The position numbers were made by a program, and so were the translations under genes. 22,373 nt of DNA from JABMMZ01 sp044357345 (GTDB lineage: Bacteria; Bacteroidota; Bacteroidia; NS11-12g; UBA955). Of the stretch, positions 15,461-22,119 are shown in pieces. The stretch covers positions 1-22,373 of the forward strand of contig JBIKPR010000043.1 in assembly GCA_044357345.1 (NCBI GenBank), in the 5' to 3' direction. Positions within the stretch are counted from its first letter, which is position 1. Each line of letters starts with the position of its first letter. A model generated the notes under the pieces. That model was not told the origin of the DNA. It saw only the letters and a program-made list of their open reading frames with translations, and did not search any database.

Positions 15461-18277
15461 CTAACGACTCAAATACATGCTTTTCTTGCTGTAGATTTCT
15501 CTGAACCCTGGATCTTTTATGTCTTTAACAAACAAGATAGATTCTCCGGTACTCTTCATCTCTGGACCAAGCTCTCTGTTTACATTCGGGAATTTATTGA
15601 AAGAGAACACTGGCAATTTAATGGCCAAGCCTTCCAATTTGCGCTCAATGGTAAAGTCTTTCAATTTATGCGTTCCCAACATGATCTTAGTGGCAATATT
15701 GATGTAAGGCACTTGGTATGCTTTGCATATAAATGGAACGGTTCTACTCGCACGTGGATTCGCTTCTATTACATACACTTTCTCGTCTTTAATGGCGAAT
15801 TGTATGTTCAACAAACCTCTTATGTTCATTGAAAAAGCAAGCTTCTTGCTGTACTCTTCCATTTTGTCCATTACATTTTGACTCAATGAGAATGGTGGCA
15901 ATACCGCAGAGCTGTCACCTGAGTGAATACCAGCAGGCTCTATGTGCTCCATCATACCAATAACATGGTAATCTTCCCCATCGCAAATCACATCGCACTC
16001 TGCTTCTTCAGCACGGTCTAAGAAATGGTCAATCAATACCCTGTTGCCCGGCAATTCGCCCAACAAACCAATCACCGCGTTTTCTAAATCTTCGTCGTTG
16101 ATCACAATTTTCATCCCTTGACCACCCAATACATAACTCGGGCGAACCAATACTGGATAACCTACTTCATGTGCAATTTTAACCGCCTCTTCAGCTGTTT
16201 CTGTCACACCGTATTTAGGATATGGAATATTCAATTCTTTCAATAAGTCGCTGAACAAACCACGGTCTTCACTCATGTCCATATCTGGGAATGAAGTTCC
16301 GATAATTTTAATGCCGCGCTCATGTAATTTCTCTGCCAATTTCAAAGCGGTTTGACCACCCAATTGAACAATCACACCTTCTGGTTTTTCCAACTCGATA
16401 ATCTCCCAAATATGCTCCCAATACACTGGCTCGAAATACAATTTATCGGCCATGTCGAAATCGGTACTCACAGTCTCAGGATTGCAATTCACCATGATTG
16501 CTTCGAAGCCTGCTTCTTTGGCAGCCAACAAACCATGCACACATGAATAGTCGAATTCTATACCTTGACCGATGCGGTTAGGACCACTGCCCAATACCAC
16601 AATTTTCTTTTTATCGCTTACGGCACTTTCATTTTCGCCCTCGAAACAAGAGTAGAAATAATTGGTTGGAGAAGGAAATTCAGCCGCACAAGTATCTACC
16701 ATTTTATAGGTACGGGTAATGCCCATGCCTTTGCGTTTGGCATACACATCATCTTCAGTGCAATTCTTTATTAAGTAAGCAATTTGATAATCGCTATACC
16801 CTTTGCGTTTTGCTGTACGCATTAAATCCATTGGCAAGGTCTCTAAAGTAAAACGTCTAATTTGTTTTTCAGTATTTACCAAGTCAAGTATTTGCTCCAA
16901 GTACCAACGGTCTATACGCGTTAATTTTTGAATGGTTGTTAATGGCACACCCAATTCGACCGCATCTTTTACGTGGAACAAACGGTCCCAGCTCGGGTTC
17001 TCCAAACTGTGGGCTATTTCTTCCAAATTCCTTGTACCTGTTCCATCAGCACCCAAGCCGAATTTGCGAATCTCCAGAGATTGACAAGCTTTTTGCAAAG
17101 CCTCTTGGAAACTGCGGCCAATGGCCATTACCTCACCTACCGATTTCATTTGAAGACCCAATTGTTTGTTGGCACCTTTAAATTTATCGAAGTTCCATCT
17201 TGGAATTTTTATAATTACATAGTCAATGGCTGGTTCGAAGTATGCAGAAGTGGTTTTGGTGACAGGATTTTTCAATTCATCCAAGTTGTAACCAATGGCC
17301 AATTTCGCTGCTATTTTAGCAATTGGATAACCAGTTGCTTTCGATGCCAAGGCTGATGAACGCGATACACGCGGGTTAATCTCAATGGCTATAATTTCTT
17401 CGTCTTCAGGATTCACTGCGAATTGCACATTGCAACCACCCGCGAAATTCCCTATGCTGCTCATCATTAAGAAAGCCATATCGCGCATGCGTTGGAAACA
17501 GGTATCACTCAAAGTCATTGCAGGCGCAATGGTTATACTGTCTCCTGTATGAATCCCCATAGGATCAAGATTTTCAATGGTACATATAACTGCAATATTG
17601 TTGTTGTTGTCGCGCAATACCTCAAGCTCGTATTCTTTCCATCCAAGAACCGCTTGTTCAACCAACACTTCGTGGGTTGGAGAAGCTTCTAATCCAGCGC
17701 GCAAGGCAGCTTCTAAATCGTCTTTAGTCTTCACAAATCCACCACCATAACCACCTAAGGTAAACGAAGGACGGATAACTAAGGGATAGCCAATTTCTTG
17801 GGCTATTTCTTTGCCTTCAAGAAAAGAGTTGGCAGTTCTGCTGGTAGCAACCCCAATACCAATGTCTATCATTAGTTGACGGAACAACTCACGGTTTTCA
17901 GTTTTTTGAATCGCCGCTGTGTCCACCCCAATTATACGGATATTGTATTTCTCCCAAATGCCTAAATCTTCGGCCTCAATGCAAAGGTTCAAAGCAGTTT
18001 GTCCACCCATGGTAGGCAATACCGCATCGATTTGTCTTTCTTGTAAAATCTTTTCTATTGACTCAACAGTCAGTGGCCATAAATACACATGGTCTGCAGT
18101 TACATTATCGGTCATAATGGTCGCTGGATTGCTGTTAATAAGCGACACTTCAATTCCTTCTTCGCGCAGGGAACGGGCAGCCTGACTACCTGAATAGTCG
18201 AATTCGCAGGCCTGACCGATGATGATTGGTCCGCTGCCGATAATTAATACTGATTTAATGGAGGGGTCTTTGGGCAT
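15461..18277 (-). CDS. carB: Carbamoyl-phosphate synthase large subunit, short form without the C-terminal regulatory domain
   Basis: This 938-residue subunit makes carbamoyl phosphate from bicarbonate, ATP and the ammonia delivered by CarA, for pyrimidine and arginine synthesis. Two homologous ATP-grasp halves are seen. The first starts at GSGPIIIGQACEFDYSG and carries EINPRVSRSSALASK. The second starts at GSGPNRIGQGIEFDYSC and carries EANPRASRTVPF and GIHSGDSS. The oligomerisation region lies between them at about 400-550. The protein stops at ...FREIYSKKSMYLSR, where the MGS-like allosteric domain (about 140 residues, binding UMP/IMP/ornithine in the E. coli enzyme of 1073 residues) would begin. 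A terminator follows within 25 bases, so this is not a frameshift remnant with coding sequence behind it. Short CarB forms occur in Flavobacteriia, as I recall. carA is not adjacent. Confidence 0.95.
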   Translation of the reverse strand: MPKDPSIKSVLIIGSGPIIIGQACEFDYSGSQAARSLREEGIEVSLINSNPATIMTDNVTADHVYLWPLTVESIEKILQERQIDAVLPTMGGQTALNLCIEAEDLGIWEKYNIRIIGVDTAAIQKTENRELFRQLMIDIGIGVATSRTANSFLEGKEIAQEIGYPLVIRPSFTLGGYGGGFVKTKDDLEAALRAGLEASPTHEVLVEQAVLGWKEYELEVLRDNNNNIAVICTIENLDPMGIHTGDSITIAPAMTLSDTCFQRMRDMAFLMMSSIGNFAGGCNVQFAVNPEDEEIIAIEINPRVSRSSALASKATGYPIAKIAAKLAIGYNLDELKNPVTKTTSAYFEPAIDYVIIKIPRWNFDKFKGANKQLGLQMKSVGEVMAIGRSFQEALQKACQSLEIRKFGLGADGTGTRNLEEIAHSLENPSWDRLFHVKDAVELGVPLTTIQKLTRIDRWYLEQILDLVNTEKQIRRFTLETLPMDLMRTAKRKGYSDYQIAYLIKNCTEDDVYAKRKGMGITRTYKMVDTCAAEFPSPTNYFYSCFEGENESAVSDKKKIVVLGSGPNRIGQGIEFDYSCVHGLLAAKEAGFEAIMVNCNPETVSTDFDMADKLYFEPVYWEHIWEIIELEKPEGVIVQLGGQTALKLAEKLHERGIKIIGTSFPDMDMSEDRGLFSDLLKELNIPYPKYGVTETAEEAVKIAHEVGYPVLVRPSYVLGGQGMKIVINDEDLENAVIGLLGELPGNRVLIDHFLDRAEEAECDVICDGEDYHVIGMMEHIEPAGIHSGDSSAVLPPFSLSQNVMDKMEEYSKKLAFSMNIRGLLNIQFAIKDEKVYVIEANPRASRTVPFICKAYQVPYINIATKIMLGTHKLKDFTIERKLEGLAIKLPVFSFNKFPNVNRELGPEMKSTGESILFVKDIKDPGFREIYSKKSMYLSR

Positions 18278-18290
18278 AAATAAAATTTGG

Positions 18291-18298
18291 CAAAAATA
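18291..18298 (-). promoter_or_regulatory. -7 promoter element of carB
   Basis: On the minus strand this reads TATTTTTG, an exact TAnnTTTG match, 13 bases before the carB start codon at 18277. The predicted leader is about 8 bases, too short for a riboswitch or attenuator. Confidence 0.55.
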
Positions 18299-18352
18299 AC
18301 TCTAAATATCGGTAAAAAATAAGGTTGTGGAAAAGTAGATTAATGATTGTTT

Positions 18353-18498
18353 GGGCCCCATTTCCGGCTGTGCATTATAGCCTGAAAGTTTTCTGAAGCC
18401 GCTGCAATTCCGCGCCAAAGGCTTACTGCCGTCCGCCTTGCCGCAGAAGCAGCTTTGGCTCAGAAAACCTTCTGGGCTGTCATTACCATCCGGGGTGC
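18353..18498. repeat. Long GC-rich imperfect palindrome (candidate interspersed repeat or structured RNA)
   Basis: About 146 bases fold on themselves with matching arms in nested order: CCCC 18356-18359 with GGGG 18492-18495; TATAGCC 18376-18382 with GGCTGT 18475-18480 (one T-G pair); GTTTTCTGA 18388-18396 with TCAGAAAAC 18460-18468 (perfect); GCTGC 18401-18405 with GCAGC 18449-18453; AAGGC 18418-18422 with GCCTT 18435-18439. CCAAAG 18415-18420 could instead pair with CTTTGG 18453-18458. Hand-counted GC is about 57%, against very AT-rich flanks. No reading frame of note crosses it. It is the only copy in the window. It may be a dispersed palindromic repeat, a miniature mobile element or a structured RNA. 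Confidence 0.7.
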
Positions 18499-18552
18499 GT
18501 CGAAGTGGCGAAATATTTAGGTTTTAATTTTTGTTATTTAAATTATTATGTT

Positions 18553-18563
18553 TTAATTGCATA
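18553..18563 (+). promoter_or_regulatory. Promoter-like TTAATTGCATA motif before the lipoprotein genes
   Basis: TTAATTGCATA also occurs before the dehydratase gene (20837-20847) and, as TTATTTGCATA, before the exported-protein gene (21260-21270). If it is a promoter here, the leader of the gene at 18693 would be about 130 bases. Confidence 0.3.
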
Positions 18564-18692
18564 TATAAACATTAAAACTAAGCATCAACCCCCATAAAAT
18601 TCCATGATTTAAGCAATCGCATATAAAAGGGACCAGGGTATAGTAAGGATTCAGCAGAAATCTGCTCGCGGCAATTTTAAAACAACACGGCA

Positions 18693-20291
18693 ATGACTAA
18701 AAAACAACTTTATTATATCTTGGCACTTGTAATTGTTGTTGCAGCAATTCAATCATGTGCCACCTACTATTTCCGATCTAATTACAAGGATGCGAACAGT
18801 TTAATGCATGAAACGAAAAATTTGCAGACCAAACCTTTCTTGAAAGCCCATCTAAAAAACGGCGGCATTTGTATATTGAACGACAGTTGGCAAATAGATA
18901 CAACTTTAAATGTCGTTAGTGGCAATGGAACGCAATATGATTACAACAGAAGACAAACATTCCAAGGTTTAATTAATATCCCAATCGACAGTGTTGCCTT
19001 GTTTGAAACCAATGTAAAAATCAGAAATCCTGAAGCGGGCAGAATTGCGGCCTTAAGCCTGCTTGCAGGACTTGATGTAGCTGTTGGAATAATTTGCCTA
19101 ACAAACCCGAAAGCCTGTTTCGGATCTTGTCCAACTTTCTATCTAAATGAAAATGATAATTTTCATTATTCAGATGCAGAAGGATTTTCAAATGCCATCA
19201 TCCCTTCTATGGAATATTATGACATCGATGCCATCAAACCACCTGTAATAAAAAACAACAGCTTTTCAATCACGATGAAAAATGAAGCTTTGGAAACCCA
19301 TTGTGTTAATGATGTAAAAATCCTTGCGTATCCAATAGAAAAAGGCGAAAGGGTGTTTCAGCCGCCAAGCAACGATTTCTATCTTTGCAAGAACAATTAC
19401 ACCTTGTCGAATGCAAATGCAAACGAGGGAAATATTACAACACTTTTGAATAGCCCTGACCGAAAAGAAAGATTTTCATTGTCTGACAAAGACAACTTAA
19501 ACAGCAAGGAAGAAATTTATTTAAACTTTGAGGACGTCAAGAATTCGAAAGACCTAGGACTTATCTTACATTTCCGTCAAACAATGATGACAACCTATTT
19601 ATTTTACAGCGCGATGGGATATATGGGAGACAATGTAAGTGAATTTTTTGCGCGCTTAGAAACGGATGCGAAAATGAGAAATAAATTTGATGCCACAACA
19701 AAAGATCTAGGTGGAATTGATACTTACATTTGGGATGAAAAGACCAAAACTTGGATGAATCAAGCCCAAATAAATGAGACTGGCCCGATTGCTATAAACA
19801 AACAGTTTATTCCCTTACAAAATCCACAAACTGGCGCGAAAGTCAAGATCAAACTTGTTTTGAATAAAGGGCTGTGGCGCCTTGACTATGCGGCTCTTAC
19901 AAATGTAAAGAAACAAGTTAAACCAATAGAACTCTCCCCTATTTCCATCTACAATAAAGGCAAATTAGACAAGAGAGCTTTGCACGAAATTAATGCGCCT
20001 GAAAAATATTTACTTTCAATGCCTGGCAGTGAATACACATTCAACTTTACCCTTCCAAACGCAAGTGTCGAATACGAATATTTCATTTATTCAAAAGGAT
20101 ATTATCTTGAATGGATGCGTGAACATTGGATAAAAGACAAGGACTTAATTAAACTAAATCAAATGGTTTACAATCCTAAAAAATTTCTTCGGGAGGAGGC
20201 AAAAAACTATAAACAATACGAAAGTAAAATGGAGCAAGCCTTTTGGAATTCTAAAATTAACACTAAAACATTCTCTTATTATGAAAACTAA
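18693..20291 (+). CDS. Lipoprotein of unknown function with NPKACFGSCPTFY motif
   Basis: This 532-residue protein has a lipoprotein signal peptide (lipobox IQSC, C22). A hydrophobic, Ala/Leu-rich segment (about 123-136, AALSLLAGLDVAVG) is followed directly by NPKACFGSCPTFY (138-150), whose CxxxC pair (C142, C146) stands out. The rest is mixed alpha/beta, with beta-rich strings such as YTFNFTLPNASVEYEYFIYSKGYYLEWM near the C-terminus. I recall similar strings in unnamed Bacteroidota lipoproteins but know no function, and no catalytic motif is recognised. Its end overlaps the next gene by 11 bases, so both are translated from one transcript. It follows the long intergenic palindrome. Confidence 0.75.
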   Translation: MTKKQLYYILALVIVVAAIQSCATYYFRSNYKDANSLMHETKNLQTKPFLKAHLKNGGICILNDSWQIDTTLNVVSGNGTQYDYNRRQTFQGLINIPIDSVALFETNVKIRNPEAGRIAALSLLAGLDVAVGIICLTNPKACFGSCPTFYLNENDNFHYSDAEGFSNAIIPSMEYYDIDAIKPPVIKNNSFSITMKNEALETHCVNDVKILAYPIEKGERVFQPPSNDFYLCKNNYTLSNANANEGNITTLLNSPDRKERFSLSDKDNLNSKEEIYLNFEDVKNSKDLGLILHFRQTMMTTYLFYSAMGYMGDNVSEFFARLETDAKMRNKFDATTKDLGGIDTYIWDEKTKTWMNQAQINETGPIAINKQFIPLQNPQTGAKVKIKLVLNKGLWRLDYAALTNVKKQVKPIELSPISIYNKGKLDKRALHEINAPEKYLLSMPGSEYTFNFTLPNASVEYEYFIYSKGYYLEWMREHWIKDKDLIKLNQMVYNPKKFLREEAKNYKQYESKMEQAFWNSKINTKTFSYYEN

Positions 20292-20775
20292 TACCGCTTA
20301 TATCGGACTTTTGATTCTGTTTTTATGCAGTTGTGCTTCTCCAAAATATTTACCTAGCTCCTCACAAATTGATGTGAACCAATATGGTTCCTACATTAAA
20401 ATCATCCATAAAACAGCATCAAACATTGACGGCGAATTTATCGCTATTGACAGCAATAAAATTATTGTATTGACAGAGGGCACAAAAAAGTGTGTAAAGG
20501 TCGCAATGAGCGATATAAAACATTTTAAATTAAGATATGCCAAACCAAAGAAATACGGGTTGAGCATTGCCACTGCATTGGCTCTTCCGTTTATGCACGG
20601 TCTTTTTTCTTTTGTCACCATTCCAATGCATCTATTTGTTACAATTTCGGTAAGCGCAGCTGGCCAAAGGGCTTTTAAATACAGTGATAAAAACATGACA
20701 TACGACAAGTTGAAAATGTTTGCGCGGTATCCACAAGGGCTCCCTCCAAACATTGCCTTAGAGAGCGTTAACTGA
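20281..20775 (+). CDS. Small lipoprotein with predicted membrane segment, unknown function
   Basis: This 164-residue protein has a lipobox LCSC (C18) after a short hydrophobic leader. Residues about 40-80 (YIKIIHKTASNIDGEF, then IAIDSNKIIVLTEG and VAMSDIKHFKLRYAK) look like a small beta-barrel of the Sm/SH3 kind. A hydrophobic stretch (about 98-126, with LALPFMHGLFSFVTIP) may cross or enter the membrane. The rest is short and polar. Its ATG lies inside the last 11 bases of the preceding lipoprotein gene, which suggests that the two proteins work together at the membrane. No family name is recognised. Confidence 0.72.
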   Translation: MKTNTAYIGLLILFLCSCASPKYLPSSSQIDVNQYGSYIKIIHKTASNIDGEFIAIDSNKIIVLTEGTKKCVKVAMSDIKHFKLRYAKPKKYGLSIATALALPFMHGLFSFVTIPMHLFVTISVSAAGQRAFKYSDKNMTYDKLKMFARYPQGLPPNIALESVN

Positions 20776-20813
20776 ACATAAGTAGTAAGACCGAATTAAG
20801 TTCTCCAATCATT

Positions 20814-20847
20814 TTGTTTATTTGCTTTTTAATGTCTTAATTGCATA
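20814..20847 (+). promoter_or_regulatory. Promoter of the pterin dehydratase gene
   Basis: A TTG (20814-20816) stands 21 bases before TAATTGC (20838-20844), close to the Bacteroidota -33/-7 layout. The following bases, GCATACA-TAAAAACAA, are shared with the leader of the gene at 21291. The ATG at 20870 lies 25 bases after the box. Confidence 0.45.
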
Positions 20848-20869
20848 CAATAAAAACAAGAACCCAAAC

Positions 20870-21157
20870 ATGCAACAACTCAACGAAAAAGAAATTGAAG
20901 AAAGAATGAAGGAAATTAATTCTACATGGATGATAGAAAATAATTTTATCAGCAAAGAATTCCTTTTTAAAGATTTTGTGCAAGCATTTGCGTTCATGAC
21001 AGCTGTTGCCGAGATAGCTGAAAAATTGCAGCACCATCCCAATTGGGAAAACGTGTACAACAAAGTTCATATTTCTTTAAGCACCCATGATGCTGGGGGA
21101 TTAACCGACAAAGACTTTCGATTGGCTAAAGAAATTGACAAAATACTAATACCTTAG
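20870..21157 (+). CDS. phhB: Pterin-4a-carbinolamine dehydratase
   Basis: This 95-residue cytoplasmic enzyme dehydrates 4a-hydroxytetrahydropterin, recycling the pterin cofactor of aromatic amino acid hydroxylases; some homologues have other roles in pterin metabolism. The active-site histidines are H55 and H56 (in LQHHPNWENV) and H73 (in LSTHDAGGLTDKD), with the same 17-residue spacing between the second and third as in the rat enzyme. The upstream in-frame TTG at 20822 lies inside the promoter region, so ATG 20870 is used, giving the family's usual length. No phenylalanine hydroxylase gene is in the window. Confidence 0.92.
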   Translation: MQQLNEKEIEERMKEINSTWMIENNFISKEFLFKDFVQAFAFMTAVAEIAEKLQHHPNWENVYNKVHISLSTHDAGGLTDKDFRLAKEIDKILIP

Positions 21158-21161
21158 TATT
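21142..21161 (+). terminator. Hairpin across the dehydratase stop codon
   Basis: AATACTAA (21142-21149) and TTAGTATT (21154-21161) pair perfectly around TACC, and the stop codon TAG lies in the right arm. It is AT-rich and lacks a T run, so it may be an mRNA 3'-end structure or chance. Confidence 0.3.
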
Positions 21162-21237
21162 CTAGACAGAAAAACATTCATTTTTCAAGTGTCATTATAT
21201 GATGCCTACTGAGCATTCTGTGAATAAAACTTGAATC

Positions 21238-21267
21238 TTGTTTTCCCTTCAATTATGCTTTATTTGC
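21238..21267 (+). promoter_or_regulatory. Promoter of the exported-protein gene
   Basis: TTG (21238-21240), a 20-base spacer and TATTTGC (21261-21267) fit the Bacteroidota -33/-7 pattern. The expected start is near 21272, with a leader of about 19 bases to the ATG at 21291. The stretch after the box (21264-21283) nearly repeats the leader of the dehydratase gene. Confidence 0.5.
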
Positions 21268-21290
21268 ATACAGTAAAAAACAAAAAGCAC

Positions 21291-22055
21291 ATGCAGGTAA
21301 AATACAATTTGGGGCACAAAATAAAATCGATCTTAATGCCTTTTTTTCTTTTGCTTGTCATGTTATTTGTCTCTGGAAATACCTACAACCTAAATTCAGA
21401 AAGTTCTAAGAACTATTTCAAGGAGGAGCTGAAGACAATAAACAATACGCAGTATTTAATTATTACACCCAGCAAAGCACATATTGATTTTGAAATCACA
21501 AGACCTTCAAAAAATGATCAAAACACACTCTTGTGCGTTGCGGGCGCTTATACAAGTCTAAAGACCGGTGCTGTTGATGGACTTTATATCTGCAAAGGCA
21601 AATTATTCAATAAAAAATTAATCAACCAAACCCTCGATGGAGGTGTGAAAATCACAGCGAATAAAGTTGAAATTTTCTCAAGCAACAAAGGTCAAATACT
21701 CACTGATTCATTCTTGAAAAAAATCACCGATCAAAATGGCATTTTCTTCCAACAATCTCTCTGCATAAACAATGGAATGGCTATAAATCTAAATGACAGC
21801 AAACTGTTTCAGCGCCGAGGAATTATAAGCCTTAAAACAGGAGGATACGCCATTGTGGAATCAAAAAAAGCCATAAGCTTGAATGCATTTTCTAAGGACA
21901 TGATCGGTATAGGCGCCAATAGTCTTTTAAATTTTGACATGGGTGCCTGGGACGAGGGCTGGTATAGAAATGCGGCAAGCAATAAATTAATTGTTTTGGG
22001 GAAGAACAAATCCCAAACCAGCAAACAAAGCAATTGGATTGTTTTGAGAAAATAA
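21291..22055 (+). CDS. Exported protein, possibly phosphodiester glycosidase-like (NAGPA/COG3698-like)
   Basis: This 254-residue protein has an N-terminal signal or anchor segment (SILMPFFLLLVMLFVSG, about 13-29). I chose ATG 21291 because the promoter box lies at 21261, which removes the longer frame from 21231. The mature part has AGAYTSLKTGAVDGLYICKGKL in the middle and LLNFDMGAWDEGWYR near the end. This order (a small-residue turn, GLYI..GK, a repeated Gly-rich region, then a final Asp-containing loop) recalls the phosphodiester glycosidase family, whose last motif reads LDGG or similar. The match is distant and from memory, so the enzyme role is tentative. It is a single gene, with a repeat-like leader in common with the dehydratase gene. 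Confidence 0.6.
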   Translation: MQVKYNLGHKIKSILMPFFLLLVMLFVSGNTYNLNSESSKNYFKEELKTINNTQYLIITPSKAHIDFEITRPSKNDQNTLLCVAGAYTSLKTGAVDGLYICKGKLFNKKLINQTLDGGVKITANKVEIFSSNKGQILTDSFLKKITDQNGIFFQQSLCINNGMAINLNDSKLFQRRGIISLKTGGYAIVESKKAISLNAFSKDMIGIGANSLLNFDMGAWDEGWYRNAASNKLIVLGKNKSQTSKQSNWIVLRK

Positions 22056-22073
22056 ATCCCCCCAAAATAATAC

Positions 22074-22103
22074 TTGTACATACAACTATTATTTATATCT
22101 TTG
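22074..22103 (+). promoter_or_regulatory. Promoter of the MarR-family gene
   Basis: TTG (22074-22076), a 19-base spacer and TATCTTTG (22096-22103) make the best full match to the Bacteroidota consensus TTG/TAnnTTTG in this window. The ATG at 22120 lies 16 bases after it. Confidence 0.65.
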
Positions 22104-22119
22104 CTGCGTTGAAATTAAG

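Larger units (their letters stand above)
18278..18692. other. 415-bp intergenic region between carB and the lipoprotein genes
   Basis: No credible gene is seen here. It holds the carB promoter (18291-18298), a GC-rich imperfect palindrome (about 18353-18498), an AT-rich stretch with a promoter-like TTAATTGCATA (18553-18563), and a small hairpin AGCAGA-AA-TCTGCT (18653-18666) before the ATG at 18693. Confidence 0.6.

Noticed and set aside
16936..17356. Plus-strand open frames of 81 and 127 codons inside carB
   Set aside because: They are antisense to highly conserved CarB codons, carry no domain, and are explained as shadows of the real gene.
18278..18692. Riboswitch or tRNA in the long gap
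   Set aside because: No tRNA cloverleaf or known riboswitch core was recognised. The long hairpin is one continuous imperfect palindrome rather than a multi-stem aptamer.
21231..21290. Upstream start for the exported-protein gene
   Set aside because: It would run through the promoter (TTG 21238, TATTTGC 21261) and put 20 polar residues before the signal segment.
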